From Carya illinoinensis (Eukaryota; Streptophyta; Magnoliopsida; Fagales; Juglandaceae): a stretch of DNA of 64,000 nucleotides. Positions 15,107 through 26,020 of this stretch are shown here, piece by piece (the first letter of the stretch is position 1; the number at the start of each line of letters is the position of its first letter). Under the pieces are notes generated by a model. That model saw nothing but the letters and a program-made list of their open reading frames with translations. It was not told the origin of the DNA and did no database searches. The stretch spans positions 29,431,501 through 29,495,500 of the forward strand of contig NC_056757.1 of NCBI RefSeq assembly GCF_018687715.1. Reading direction: 5' to 3'. The translations under genes and the position numbers were made by a program.

Positions 15107-15883
15107 TTAATCTCCAATTCCATGCTGCATATAATAGAACCAAGTCACTTCACGATTGGATCTGCAAGTTTCACACAGAATATCGTCGTATTCATCCACT
15201 AACTCGTCAATGGATAACCATTCGTTCCTCTTGATCTGCAGTTTGCATGGTTCTTTACGTGAACACGACAGCTGCTGTTTCCCAAAACTGTTGTTCTTAA
15301 ACCACCACATATATCGCCACAACATCGTCCTCACTTTGTCTCGACACTCTTTCATTCTCGAACGTCCCGATTTAGCTTTCAGAGAAGATAAAATCTTTAT
15401 GCCTTGCTGCTGCTGTTTTGATTCATGATCTCCCGAGCAAAGTAGTATAATCCCATAGACATACGTTGCTTCCACGTGTTCTTTCTCTGCAGCTTTTTTC
15501 AAGGACTCGAACCCTACCTCTGTCATTCTGTAACTGAAGTAAGAAACCATTCCTTGTCTGTATAGGGACTCGGGATTGCCGCAGTCTTTGCAGCGTTCCA
15601 AGAATGACGATGCTTCACTGCTTGTATTCCATGGAATGACTGAGAATTTCTCTAGCGATACGTGTTGGAATATAGAATCCTCCTCTGCCAACTCTAGAAA
15701 ATCTTTACAGCTTATTTTGGCGTTGAACAGATCGGTGAAAGAAGCAGAGGCGACCCGTACTAGGATTTCCATCAGCATGTCTCGGGGAAGAGATGCAAGT
15801 GTCGGGGAATTATAACATTGATCTTGATCAAGTCGTCGCGATCTCTTGTATTTCATTGTCTTCTTCGCCTCCAAAGTACCCAT
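15107..15883 (-). CDS. F-box protein, At1g67623-like
   Basis: Predicted substrate adaptor of an SCF ubiquitin ligase. Single exon, 258 aa from the ATG at 15883. The frame is open for 40 more codons upstream, but that stretch is a translated TA microsatellite (poly Tyr-Ile) and the MGTLEAKK start is more credible. The F-box lies at residues about 29-70 (LASLPRDMLMEILVRVA...CKDFLELAEED). The middle, residues about 95-160, has Sel1-like repeat character (GMVSYF...AAEKEHVEATYVYGIILL). The C-terminus has paired cysteines (CSRKEPCK and CETCRS, then EVTWF), as in the At1g67623/At2g35280 family. Substrate unknown. The frame has no stop or shift. Confidence 0.85.
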   Translation of the reverse strand: MGTLEAKKTMKYKRSRRLDQDQCYNSPTLASLPRDMLMEILVRVASASFTDLFNAKISCKDFLELAEEDSIFQHVSLEKFSVIPWNTSSEASSFLERCKDCGNPESLYRQGMVSYFSYRMTEVGFESLKKAAEKEHVEATYVYGIILLCSGDHESKQQQQGIKILSSLKAKSGRSRMKECRDKVRTMLWRYMWWFKNNSFGKQQLSCSRKEPCKLQIKRNEWLSIDELVDEYDDILCETCRSNREVTWFYYMQHGIGD

Positions 15884-15916
15884 TATTGCTGCCGCTGGTA
15901 TAGATACAAATGTGTT

Positions 15917-15934
15917 TATATATATATATATATA
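15917..15934. repeat. TA microsatellite in F-box leader
   Basis: A short alternating TA run lies 34 bp upstream of the chosen F-box ATG, arguing that this stretch is leader, not coding. Confidence 0.8.
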
Positions 15935-16141
15935 AACGATAGCTTGGCTCGGTGTAGATATATAATTAAGTCCGAGTCGAATACGGATTTGTATCCGAAT
16001 CAAGAAACCAAAGCCTAGTCATGCAAGGATTCGATAAATCAAGGAAAAAGGTCATTAATTTCCGGTAGTATTAATGATGAAATCCGCGTTGATCGATTAC
16101 GCACTCTCTTTTCTCCACCTCATGAGTGTGATCACCGCCTT

Positions 16142-16338
16142 TGTTTCATATAATAATAAGGGTTTTGCTACATATAATACTTTCTAAATTTGTTTCATAT
16201 AATAATAAGGGTTTTGCTATATATAATACTTGCGTAATGTGATTGGATAAAATAGTTATTTTATATTAAAAAAAATGATTTAATCAATCATATTAATAGA
16301 ATGCACAAAAAATATATAAAAATGACTGTACATAATAT
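16142..16338. mobile_element. tandem 40-bp duplication and adjoining MITE
   Basis: A 40-bp unit is repeated at 16142-16181 and 16191-16230 with one or two differences (contains AATAATAAGGGTTTTGCTA). The second unit opens into a MITE (about 16208-16338) with inverted 'gtgattgg' / 'caatcatatt' halves. Its right end, 'aaaaatgactgtacata', matches the right end of the element at 60851-60995. Confidence 0.6.
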
Positions 16339-16699
16339 TTATTATTATAAAAATGAGAAATGATAATTATATTAATTATCCTCACACTACACACTAATAC
16401 ATGATTTGCTATTTTTGTTATTTTATTTAAATATACATATTTACACATCAATATGTGTATTTAAAACTTTAAATAGAAGAAAAAAAATGATAAATTATAT
16501 ATTGATATATGTGGTATAAAGAATAATAAGTAGGAATTTATAAGAATATCATCCTGCCTTAAAAAAAAACAGAGAGAACAAAGAAAAAGAAAAAAGAAGT
16601 CAACCAACCGTTGAATATTTTGGAGTTAATGAATTTATTTAGAGGCTTTAAATTTTTATATTTATCCTTCCATTTAATTAAAAGAGTTTGTAATTACGG

Positions 16700-16905
16700 G
16701 CCGGTTAAACTATTTCATTTCATCTCATATAATTATTATAATTTTTTTAAATTTTTACATAAAATATAATAAATAATTTAATTTTTTTTAAAATTAAAAA
16801 CAAATATAATATTAAAAAATTATATTATAATAATATTTTATTTAATTTTCAGCAAAACATCAACTCATTTCATCTTATATGAACTGTATAATTAAATGAG
16901 AATAA
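16700..16905 (-). mobile_element. Tourist-like MITE family copy 2 (reverse)
   Basis: Reverse-orientation copy: 'tttcatttcatctcat', an AT-rich core with 'aaaatataataaataattt', then 'atttcatcttatatgaactgtataattaaatgag'-type ending, given here in part. Confidence 0.7.
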
Positions 16906-18121
16906 AAAGCTTATAATATATTGAGCATATATATAAATAACCTAGTAATTATTATTATTATTATTTTTTTTTTTTGAGAATAAAAAATTCTCAAGTGTCA
17001 AGAACCGCCAAAGAAAGTGTCTATATCATTGTTCAAAGAAAAATGATAAATATACAATATTTTTTATAATATATTTTATAGTTATATTTTAAAATGAAGA
17101 GTATTATTATAAAATATCATATAAAAATAATATCAATTTATAAAAATATCCTCATTTAATTTATATCATATACTATAAAAAATATTGTTAAGAGTATGGT
17201 GTGTATTAACGGGATTGGCTAACGTCCCAATTGGATAAAATATTTTGTCATTCATTTATAATGATTAGATGAGCTTTGGTTGGCAATTCTTGTGCCTATC
17301 TGCAGTGCACGTAACGACGACGTAATTGTCTCTTTTGCAAGCAGGTGAATTTTTGTCTCGCGCGCTTAGCTACTACAAAACATTTAAAAGGAATCCAATC
17401 CAGAATATTATTAAAATTAATAATTAAACTTTTGTCACCTTTTCCAAAATCTAATTTATAAAATATTTTCAAAATTATCGAATAATATTAGATCGATACA
17501 GTTCCGGACTGTGCAAGCCAATCTTAAAAAAAAAAGAGACTAGAATCCACAATTAACAAATTAGTTTTTATCCCATATTTACTCATCGTTTTAAAAAAAA
17601 GTATACGGCACTTGCATATTTTATGATTGTAAATATCATTTCTCTTTATTCATTGAGATGCTTTATAATATAAAGAATCAAAACTAGCTACTAAGTACTG
17701 TATAGTTCCCTTAATTTAAAAATAAAAATAAATCTAATTAATTAATACTAAATATAAAGAATTCGTTGAAACCCAATGTCGAATAATTGTACTAAAATCA
17801 GCTCTCATCGTATCATTAATGATTATATATATAATATTCCCGAGCACAAAAAAGACAACTATAAATGTGTAAATTAATGAAGGGTATATTTTGGTATTGA
17901 AGAAGTCACATGAACTTATTATATTTGCTTATTGATGGGTTACAATGGGCAGAGATAACATTCAAAACTTTCCTCCATTTCCTTACGTACATAAGATATT
18001 GGTTTCATAAATCGAGCCAAAAAACATCAATCGCTTTCCTCGTATATATAAACTATGGTTTCAAGGTCTTATATGATCTTTTGAGAGATCATATCAAAAC
18101 TTATAGATAAGATAAATACAC
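16906..18121. other. AT-rich intergenic DNA
   Basis: No gene recognised. Low-complexity A/T tracts and probable decayed MITE sequence (about 17040-17200, an inverted arrangement around 'ataaaaatattgt'). An open frame at 17910-18110 matches nothing known to me. Confidence 0.5.
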
Positions 18122-19092
18122 GTATGATATCCTCCTTTCTTGTTCTATTCCGCCTAAACCAATCAATGGTAATGTCATTCATATTGGCATTATCAACTGT
18201 GATACAAACACCTTTTTGATCTCCTAATTCTTTATACAGTCATCCGTTTTCTTGCCAATGGATGAATCCTTGTAATCAATAATTTATTTGAAATCAATAA
18301 TCTGCTTGTGCAACGTCCACTCACTGTTAATAAAGTGGACTGTAATATACATGTAGCCCATATTCTGTATGGAGGTCCATGTATCGGTTGTAAACGACAC
18401 TTTCTGGCCAGTGGAAACAGATATTTCCTTTATTGCTAAATTCTCCTTAGCATGCATTTTCAAACAATCGCGCATTACCATATATTGTGAATGCATGGAA
18501 AATCGTGGCTCTAAAATGTGCACAGATTTAGAGAAGCCTGCATTGTCAACCATGGTAAAATGCATCTCATAAGTGATGATCATCTCCACAACAATATCGC
18601 TCAACATCTTCTCACTGTATTGAAGGATTGAAAGCTTTTTAATTTGCATGCCATCAGTGGCCATAGAAGTCTCGTAACTCATATTTGTCTGATCAATTGC
18701 CACCAACCCTTTGTGTATCTTATACCACTAGTAGTCCATAAGATATGTTATTAATACTGACGTGCCTTGATTTTTCTAATGACAATTGCATAATTGCTCA
18801 CAATAGTGACATCGCTTCGGGTTCTTACGATCACTGGAAATTTTGATGAAATGTTCCCATATCCACAATCTTTTTTTTTACTAGGTCATGCTGGTCGATT
18901 GGCCTCAACATTCATCAACTCCTCCTTCTCATTAAGCATATCAACATCTTCTAGATCTATTGGAGTTTGACTACTTGCACAAGAAGTAACTGCTCTAGAT
19001 GGGGGTCTACGACCCAACATACTTGTCGGTGACGCCAACGGTTGTACGTCATCCTCTTGTGAAGAATCGCAGTGAGATGGTGTAGCATCCAC
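18122..19092 (-). pseudogene. hAT transposase remnant (BED zinc finger, RICESLEEPER-like)
   Basis: Read on the minus strand from 19092, an acidic/Ser-rich N-terminus (MDATPSHCDSSQEDD...) is followed by a BED-finger remnant: WEHF, then CHYC, then an expected His region around CNCH with a stop, then GTSVLITYL. Next comes the hAT body with VSFTTDTWTSIQNMGYM and FINSEWTLHKQIIDF. After a frameshift near 18220, ITVDNANMND is visible. The sequence then stops, so the C-terminal dimerisation region is missing. In-frame stops, at least one frameshift and the missing C-terminus show it is dead. The family normally cuts and pastes DNA with 8-bp target duplications. No terminal repeats found. Confidence 0.8.
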
Positions 19093-21181
19093 AATTTATT
19101 ACGAAAATAATCTGAATCAATTAAAAAATAACCGTCATTTAACATGTTATGAAAATTATCTATACATTGAAAATGCATTGAAAAGGAAAAACATGTGTTT
19201 AGTCATGTTTGTGGTTTTACAAATAAATAAAATACAAAAATTGAATGTTCGCTCGAGTGAACAATTTGTGTGAAGATCGCTCAAGCCACACTTAAGCGAA
19301 TGTTGTCTAAAGGGCACCATTCGATTTTTTCCAAACAAAATACCACAAATCTCATGACTAAAACCCTAAAAATAGAAATCCCCACATTCAAACAATAAAT
19401 CAACAACTAAAACAACAAACTTTCCGAACAACTTCAACAATTTTTGAACCTTAAATAATTTAATTAACAAACAATTAAAACTTTTATAACAAAATATAAG
19501 ATGAAAGGCTAACAAGAAAGAATGAGGATGGAGTTCCCTCTATGATGTCTTGCAATGGTGCAGGCGACGGGATAGAAGAGAGATGGGGAGAGAAAAGTTG
19601 CAGAAGGAGAACCAGAGAGGAGAGAGAGAGTTCCTGTGCAAGAAGAAGTGAGAACGAAACAAAGGGGGTCTTGCATTTTGGACCCCCTTGTGAATAGAAT
19701 GACGTCAATGGAACAACGTCATTTTAGTTAGACCAATTTTTTTTTAAAATAATGTCAAAATTTGGTGTCTATATAGGATTTGAAATTTGACTCCAACTCT
19801 GACCAAAGGAGTCAGAGATTTTCGAAGTGGTCAGAGCTTTTGCCCACCCCTACTTTTGAGATGTGATCCGAAAAAAAAATTATTAAGATGTGTTTTGTTT
19901 AAATTTTTATGAAAAGAGTGGGCGGAAAGAAAATTTGTTTAGAATATTTTTTTTAGATGTATTTTGTATTGAAATTAACGATAGATTTTTTTGATAAAGA
20001 AAAATCTTGGTTTTTTTAAAATATATTTCACAAATATTCAAATAAATAGTCAGAGAAAGTATTTTCAAAATTTTTTTAAAATATTTAATATTAAAAAGAT
20101 ATTAAAAAAATTATCAAAATTTTAAACCAAGTATTATTCAATGAGTTGCGAGAAGGATTTTGAAAGAGGGAAGAAGTACAAAAAAAATGAAAAGAAAAGA
20201 AAAGAAATATCTAATAGCAGAGAGAGTGAGAAAGGAAATGAAGGGAAAAAAAAAAGGAAAAAGAAAAAAAAAATTCAAAACTTGCTGCGGAGGAAAGAAG
20301 CAAACCTAAACAACACCAAAAAGGGTTTTACTCTGAATCCTCATTTTCTCATAAGAGAGTGAAGTTGTTGGAAAATTTAGTCAGCATTTGTTGGCACCGA
20401 TTAGTCCCTCTCTCTAAAGTTTTCTAATCCATACTTATAGACAAAATCAATAGATACTTCTAGATTTGAGTGTCCGATGCAACATTCTTCACATTTAAAA
20501 CTAGCATTTCAGCCCTTCTTTCTTTTTTGATTTTGAGATCATAGTATCACTAAATGATTTCTTGCTCTTTCTTTGAAGAAATTTGACTCGGGGGAGTTTG
20601 GTAATTCTAGTTACGGTTAGTAGTTTTTAGTAGTGAATTTTGCTCTGCAATTTGAACTTTGAACTCCAAGGGGAGTTCAATCGTATATGGAAGTTGAATT
20701 AGGTTTTAGTGGAGTTATCACTGCAACGTTGGGTTTTTCAGCTGGATGGAAATCTAGGGTTTCGAACTCTCAAATTGGTTGTTTTTTTAATTTACTTATG
20801 GACGTTGAGCCTCTACTATCTTATTGGTACTGTTGTTGCAGTCTCAATGTTATTATATGCAATTATGTATTCAAGTAATAAGATTCTACGTTGAGTCAAC
20901 ATGATCAACAATGTATGGTTCTTGGTTGGTAATATGTTGTTGGAATCGGAATTATTTTAACTTGGTGAATTACATGAAGCTGGCTATTGAAAGCCGCACA
21001 TGGATTTTTATGATTTGATTGTGGGTAGAACATGGGGAAGGACATCTCGTTTCTTAGTAAACTCTGTCGTTAGCTGAATGGATATCATGGGGTTTTTGTT
21101 TTGGTTCAACCATTGTATGATTTCGGGGGGTACAGAGAGGTTGGGGTGACACTTCCAAAAAGTTTAGTTTTAGGTGTCGAG
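19093..21181. other. intergenic DNA and probable 5' region of the decayed gene downstream
   Basis: No complete gene. 19093-19340 may belong to the hAT remnant. 19860-20360 is AT-rich. From about 20390 the base composition changes and may represent the former 5' UTR or leader introns of the pseudogene starting at 21182. Confidence 0.4.
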
Positions 21182-23784
21182 ATGCCTCCTTCTTCGATAT
21201 TGAGATACTCTTTAGGGAGAGAGAGCCTAGAGGAACCAATCACAAGCGAGGACAGAGTTTTGAGAGTGGATTGTTGTTTAGTGAGAAAGATGACCATCTT
21301 GCTTTGTTCAACAAAATGCAGACCAAGGAAAGAGAGAATTCCTTTTGTCTGTTGATTGATGACATTGAAGACACGCTTTGTAATCTTCTATACCAATCTC
21401 GGTTCTGTAATTTGGAATTTGGATATATGTCATGTGAATTTTTTTGTTTGTTCTCTCTTGCTAATAGTGAATTTGCATGTTGAATTGTTGTTTGAAGCGA
21501 TAAAATTGAGGCACTTTTCATATTATTAGTTTGGAATCTCCAATCTTGTTTGTGGAGAGAGTAGTGACTGGTGACCTACTTAATGCTGACGAGGAGAAGA
21601 ATGACTATGACTAGTTGGTTATCTTTTTTCCTATTATGATGCTTTAAACTTTCCATCTTTGACTCACTATTTAAATTCTATGGTTTCACATATATCCAAA
21701 TGATCCAACTTAACAGGGTCATAATTTATGTCTCTTTCCACAAAGACGGAAATATAATTGTCAAGGAAAAAGAAAAAGATTAACTTATGGCTTACAAGTA
21801 GGCAGAAATAAATTTAAATTACAACAAGTGTCTTCATTCCTAGTACATATTCATATTGAAATTTATCTTCTTGATGATCTAGTTTTTAATCATGAAGTTG
21901 AAAATTCTACTATAAAATTTTGTCAATTTTTTTCCCTAGTGTTCCCTTTGTGATAAACTTATTCTTGCATTTTTTTTACTATATGATAGTTTGTAGTTGG
22001 TATAAATGCATTTTACTTTTTTTGGTTTTAATGGGATTCTGGTATTACTAATTTCACGGGTTATTACCTCCTCCAAACACTCCTCTATTTCCTTCATTGG
22101 ATAATGAGCTGCTGCCAGTTAATGATGCTCCCAGGGGCAGACCTTGGAGTCAACCTATTTCTATCTCAAGATCCTCCACGGTAACTGTTTTCATTTTAAT
22201 GATCATAATCAGATTGTTTATTTATTTATTTATTATTGATTAACAAAACGTTATTGATCTTAATAATAGGCAAGAGCCCAAGTGTACAGGAATGTTCTGT
22301 AAATGTTTCCTTGGAAATGTACTCAAATATTTATGCTCTCTCAGTTTTGATAATAGGTACATACTTTTGCAGATGGAGAAGAGTTGCAAAAGTAGTAGGG
22401 GTAGTTCTAGTCCAAATCGCTTAAGCCCATCTCCTCAGTCTGGGAGTAGCACATTCCAATCAGGGGGAAGGCCTTTATTAGCGACTCATTCCAATCCACC
22501 TTTAGGATTACGACATGCTTCTCCATCACAGAGATCATCTACTATACTTATTAAACCTTTGATACCTACTCCAAGGTCTTCTACCCCAACTCTTTGGAGG
22601 ATGAGCATTGGTCCAGTGGTACCATAGCCTTACCAAGGACAAGTGGAACTTCCCCTATAAAGACAAATTGAGAAAACTCTGTATCGCCAAAAATAAGGGC
22701 ATGGCAAGTTAATATTCCTGGATTCTTCTCTGATGCACCTCCCAATCTCCGTACTTCTCTGGCTGATCGACCAACATCATATGTGAGGGGTTCCTCACTA
22801 GCATCTAGAAATGGTAGGGATTCTGCTTCCAAAGTCAGCAGGCAGTCAATGTCCCTGACAACTTCTAGAAGCATCAGTTCATCTCATGGTCATGATCGTG
22901 ACAGTTTCAGCTATCACAACAAAGGCTTTGTAGGTGATGATGATATAGATTATCTGGTGATGATGATATAGATTCTCTACTGTCCATTCATGTCGGTAGT
23001 TTAGACTGAGCAACTTCAAGGAGAGTTGGGCCATTATCAAATAATCGAGCTCTGCTTTTTTCAAAGAAATCTGCTAGAATAGTATCATCAACATTTGCTC
23101 CAAAAGGATCATTTGACCTTGCCCTTCAATAGATGGTATTTTATCCTTTCACCTAAAATTTTATCCATCCTCAAACTTTTACAAGTGAAATCAATTGAGT
23201 TGCGAATAACAATACATCTCATATATCTTGTTGGAATTAAGTGACAATAATAGAGGTTTAATGACACCTCAGAATAGTTGGTCTGTATGCATATATTCTC
23301 ATAGTCTACCTTTAAATTCTAAAGATTTTAGTATTAGTTTTTTGAAGTAATAAATTTCACCATTGATTGCGAGTATGATAGCTTTTCTAAGGACTCACAC
23401 CTCCCCTTAGTTTTTGCAGTAATCTAACTTATGAAGATTTGTAGTTCATAGAAATTGTAATGACGTGTTATTCAATATTTGTGCAGGATAATCGGAAGAG
23501 TCCTCAGAATATGTTCAGGTCACTTTTATCTATTGTACCCAGCACCATCTTTTATGTCGGAAAAGCAAGTTCTGCACATCGTTCTCTGATATCTAGGAAC
23601 TCAATCATAATAAGCAACAAAACATGTTTTAATTAGGGTATAAGTGTTGCAGTTGATAATGAAGGTGGGACATGGCAAATGAATGTGGGAAAGTTGCATA
23701 TCCTGATGTTCATGAAGAAGTCTTTGCCTTTGATAAGATGGATGAAGTGAATGAAGACAGTGGCCATGAAATGCATGATGTATC

Positions 23785-24206
23785 TATTGACAATTATGCT
23801 CCTTTTTAGTCCTACACTGATGGGTAAGTAAATGAGGGGCAAATCTTAAGGCTATAAATAAGAAACTTAGCCTCTTATTTTAAGTACACCAGTTGAAAGC
23901 TTATTTAATAACTTTTGACTTTAGTTAAATTTCTCTGTTAGTCTTTTTGTAAAAAGAGGAAGAGGTGTAAAGTTAAAGTTTTACTAGTGGGGAAGCTTTG
24001 TGGGTGTGTTTGTGGTGAAGAGAAAAATTATGTGATTATAAAAATTTTTTATATAATGAATTTTCTTCTCTGTGTCTGGTGGTTTTTCTCTTGTTTTGGA
24101 GTTTTTACATAAATTTCTTGTATTGTTATTATTTATCTATTTTTCTTGTTATTCCTGCAAAAAGTAGATTCTAGGGGGTGAATTTGGGAGGTCCAAATTT
24201 TCAACA
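23785..24206 (+). repeat. 5' LTR of gag-only Copia element
   Basis: 422 bp; starts TATTGACAATTATG and ends TTTTCAACA. It starts TA instead of the usual TG, as does the 3' LTR. Confidence 0.85.
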
Positions 24207-25597
24207 ATTAGTATCAAAGCCACTAGGTTCCTTTTATGGGGTGGAGTTTTGGTGTGGTAGTGTGGATACGTACAGTCTAAAGAGGTTTTGTCTAGGAGAT
24301 TAAAAATTTTAAGTATGTCCATTATGACCCTCCAATCTTTCCTGGAAACTGACTTAGTGAGGTACTATTTATTTCTACAGTAAAATTCATCAAAACAATG
24401 TCAGGAAGTAGGCATTCAAATCTTATCAAATTTGAGGTGGAGAAATTTGATGGGAGAATCAATTTTGACTTGTGACAAGTATAAGTTAAGGATATCTTGA
24501 TTCAATTAGGATTACACAAATCATTGAAGGACAGACTAACACATGAAGTCAATAATGGTACTAGTGTGATTAATGAAATGGGCAGATCTAAAATAAGCGA
24601 TGAAAATTAGGAGGATTTGGATTTTAGAACAACAAGTGCGATACGTTTGTGTCTGACTAAAAATATTCTTGCAAATATGTATGGAATATCTAAAGCAAAG
24701 GAACTCTGAGAAAAAGTTGAAGAGTTGTATTAGACGAAGGGCGAATCGTGTGTACCTGAAGGAGCAATTTCATACACTGCGGATGAGTGAAGATATAACT
24801 ATTTCAGATCATTTAAGCGTTCTCAATGGCATTGTCGCTAAGGTAGAAGCTATTGAAGTTAAAATTGATGATGAGGATCAAGCATTGAGACTCATCTGGT
24901 CTCTTCCACCTTCCTATGATCACATAAAAACTATTTTGATACATGAGAAGGAGAATAATTTTTTCAGAAGTTACTAGTAAAATATTTTGTGAAAAAAAAA
25001 GACTAAGTAGTGGAAATAATATTCCACTTGAGAACTTAGTAATGGTAGCAGCTGGAAATGGGAAGATGAATAACTCCATGAAGAATAAAGTAATCTACTG
25101 GGAGTGTGGACAATCTGGGCACGTCAAGAAAAATTATCCAAGAGCTGGAGCAGGTTAGGCAAGTGGCTCCAAGTCAGTAAATGGAGATATTGGAAATGAT
25201 GCTAATGTTGTATCTCTCTCCATAGAAGATTTTGATCTTTAAAAAGAGACATGTACATCCTTATGTCATGCTGCTAATTTTCAAAGTTGTCATGATAGAG
25301 GATGTGTTAATATTAACGGGTCTACAAGTTTGCACACAGACATTAATTTGACATTAATGCAGGGTATGTGGTGGAAATTCATGTCGATTACTGATGAACT
25401 TTCAGGAGAGCCAAACATGGAAGTTACACCATAATTTTCAGCAAAGTTGTTTTCGACATAGGCTAAAGTGAAATTCTTGGAAATGGTTTATTCCGAGTGA
25501 GTATACTTTTATGGTGAAGCATGATAGCGGAAACTATGAAAATCTTCATTGAGGTGGAGCTTGGCTGTGGAACCAGTTAAAGTCGCAAGGTGGAGAT

Positions 25598-26020
25598 TAT
25601 TGACAATTGTTCTCCTTTTTAGTCCCACACCGGTGGGTAAATAAATAAAGGGCAAATCTTAGGGCTATAAATAAGAGGCTTAACCTCTTAGTTTAAGTGC
25701 ACCAGTTGAAAACTTATCTAATAACTTTTGACTTTAATTAAATTCCTCTGTTAGTTTTTTTGTAAAAAGGGAAAGAGGTGTAAAGTTAAAGTTTTACTAG
25801 TGGGAAAGATTTATGAGTGTATTTGTGGTGAGGAGAAAAATTGTGTGATTGTAATAATTTTTCACATAGTAAATTTTCTTATCTGGGTCTGGTGATTTTT
25901 CTCATGTTTTGAAGTTTTCACATAAATTTCTTATGTTGTTATTATTTCTCTATTTTTCTTATTATTCCTGCAAATGGTAGATCCTGAGGAGGTGAATTTG
26001 GAAGGTCCAAATTTTCAACA
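25598..26020 (+). repeat. 3' LTR of gag-only Copia element
   Basis: 423 bp, preceded by a purine-rich tract (about 25588-25596, GGTGGAGA). Many differences from the 5' LTR are G/A or C/T transitions, as expected from methyl-cytosine decay. Confidence 0.85.

Larger units (their letters stand above)
23785..26020 (+). mobile_element. old, gag-only Copia LTR retrotransposon inside the pseudogene
   Basis: Two LTRs (23785-24206 and 25598-26020) begin TATTGACAATT and end TTTTCAACA, and are flanked by a 5-bp duplication GTATC at 23780-23784 and 26021-26025. A primer site matching initiator Met-tRNA (TAGTATCAAAGCC, about 24209) follows the 5' LTR. The internal 1.39 kb has only a broken gag: a capsid-like part (RLCLTKNIL...LRMSEDITISDHLS...DEDQALRLIWSLPPSYDH) and a zinc knuckle with missing cysteines. 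No protease, integrase or reverse transcriptase is present. A hand comparison gives about 50 mismatches between LTRs (near 12%), so the insertion is old and non-autonomous. Confidence 0.88.

Noticed and set aside
15884..16003. 40-residue N-terminal extension of the F-box protein
   Set aside because: It translates a TA microsatellite into Tyr/Ile repeats; MGTLEAKK is the better start.
24669..25158. Two + strand frames at 24669-24977 and 24943-25158 as separate genes
   Set aside because: They are the two halves of the broken gag of the Copia element at 23785-26020.
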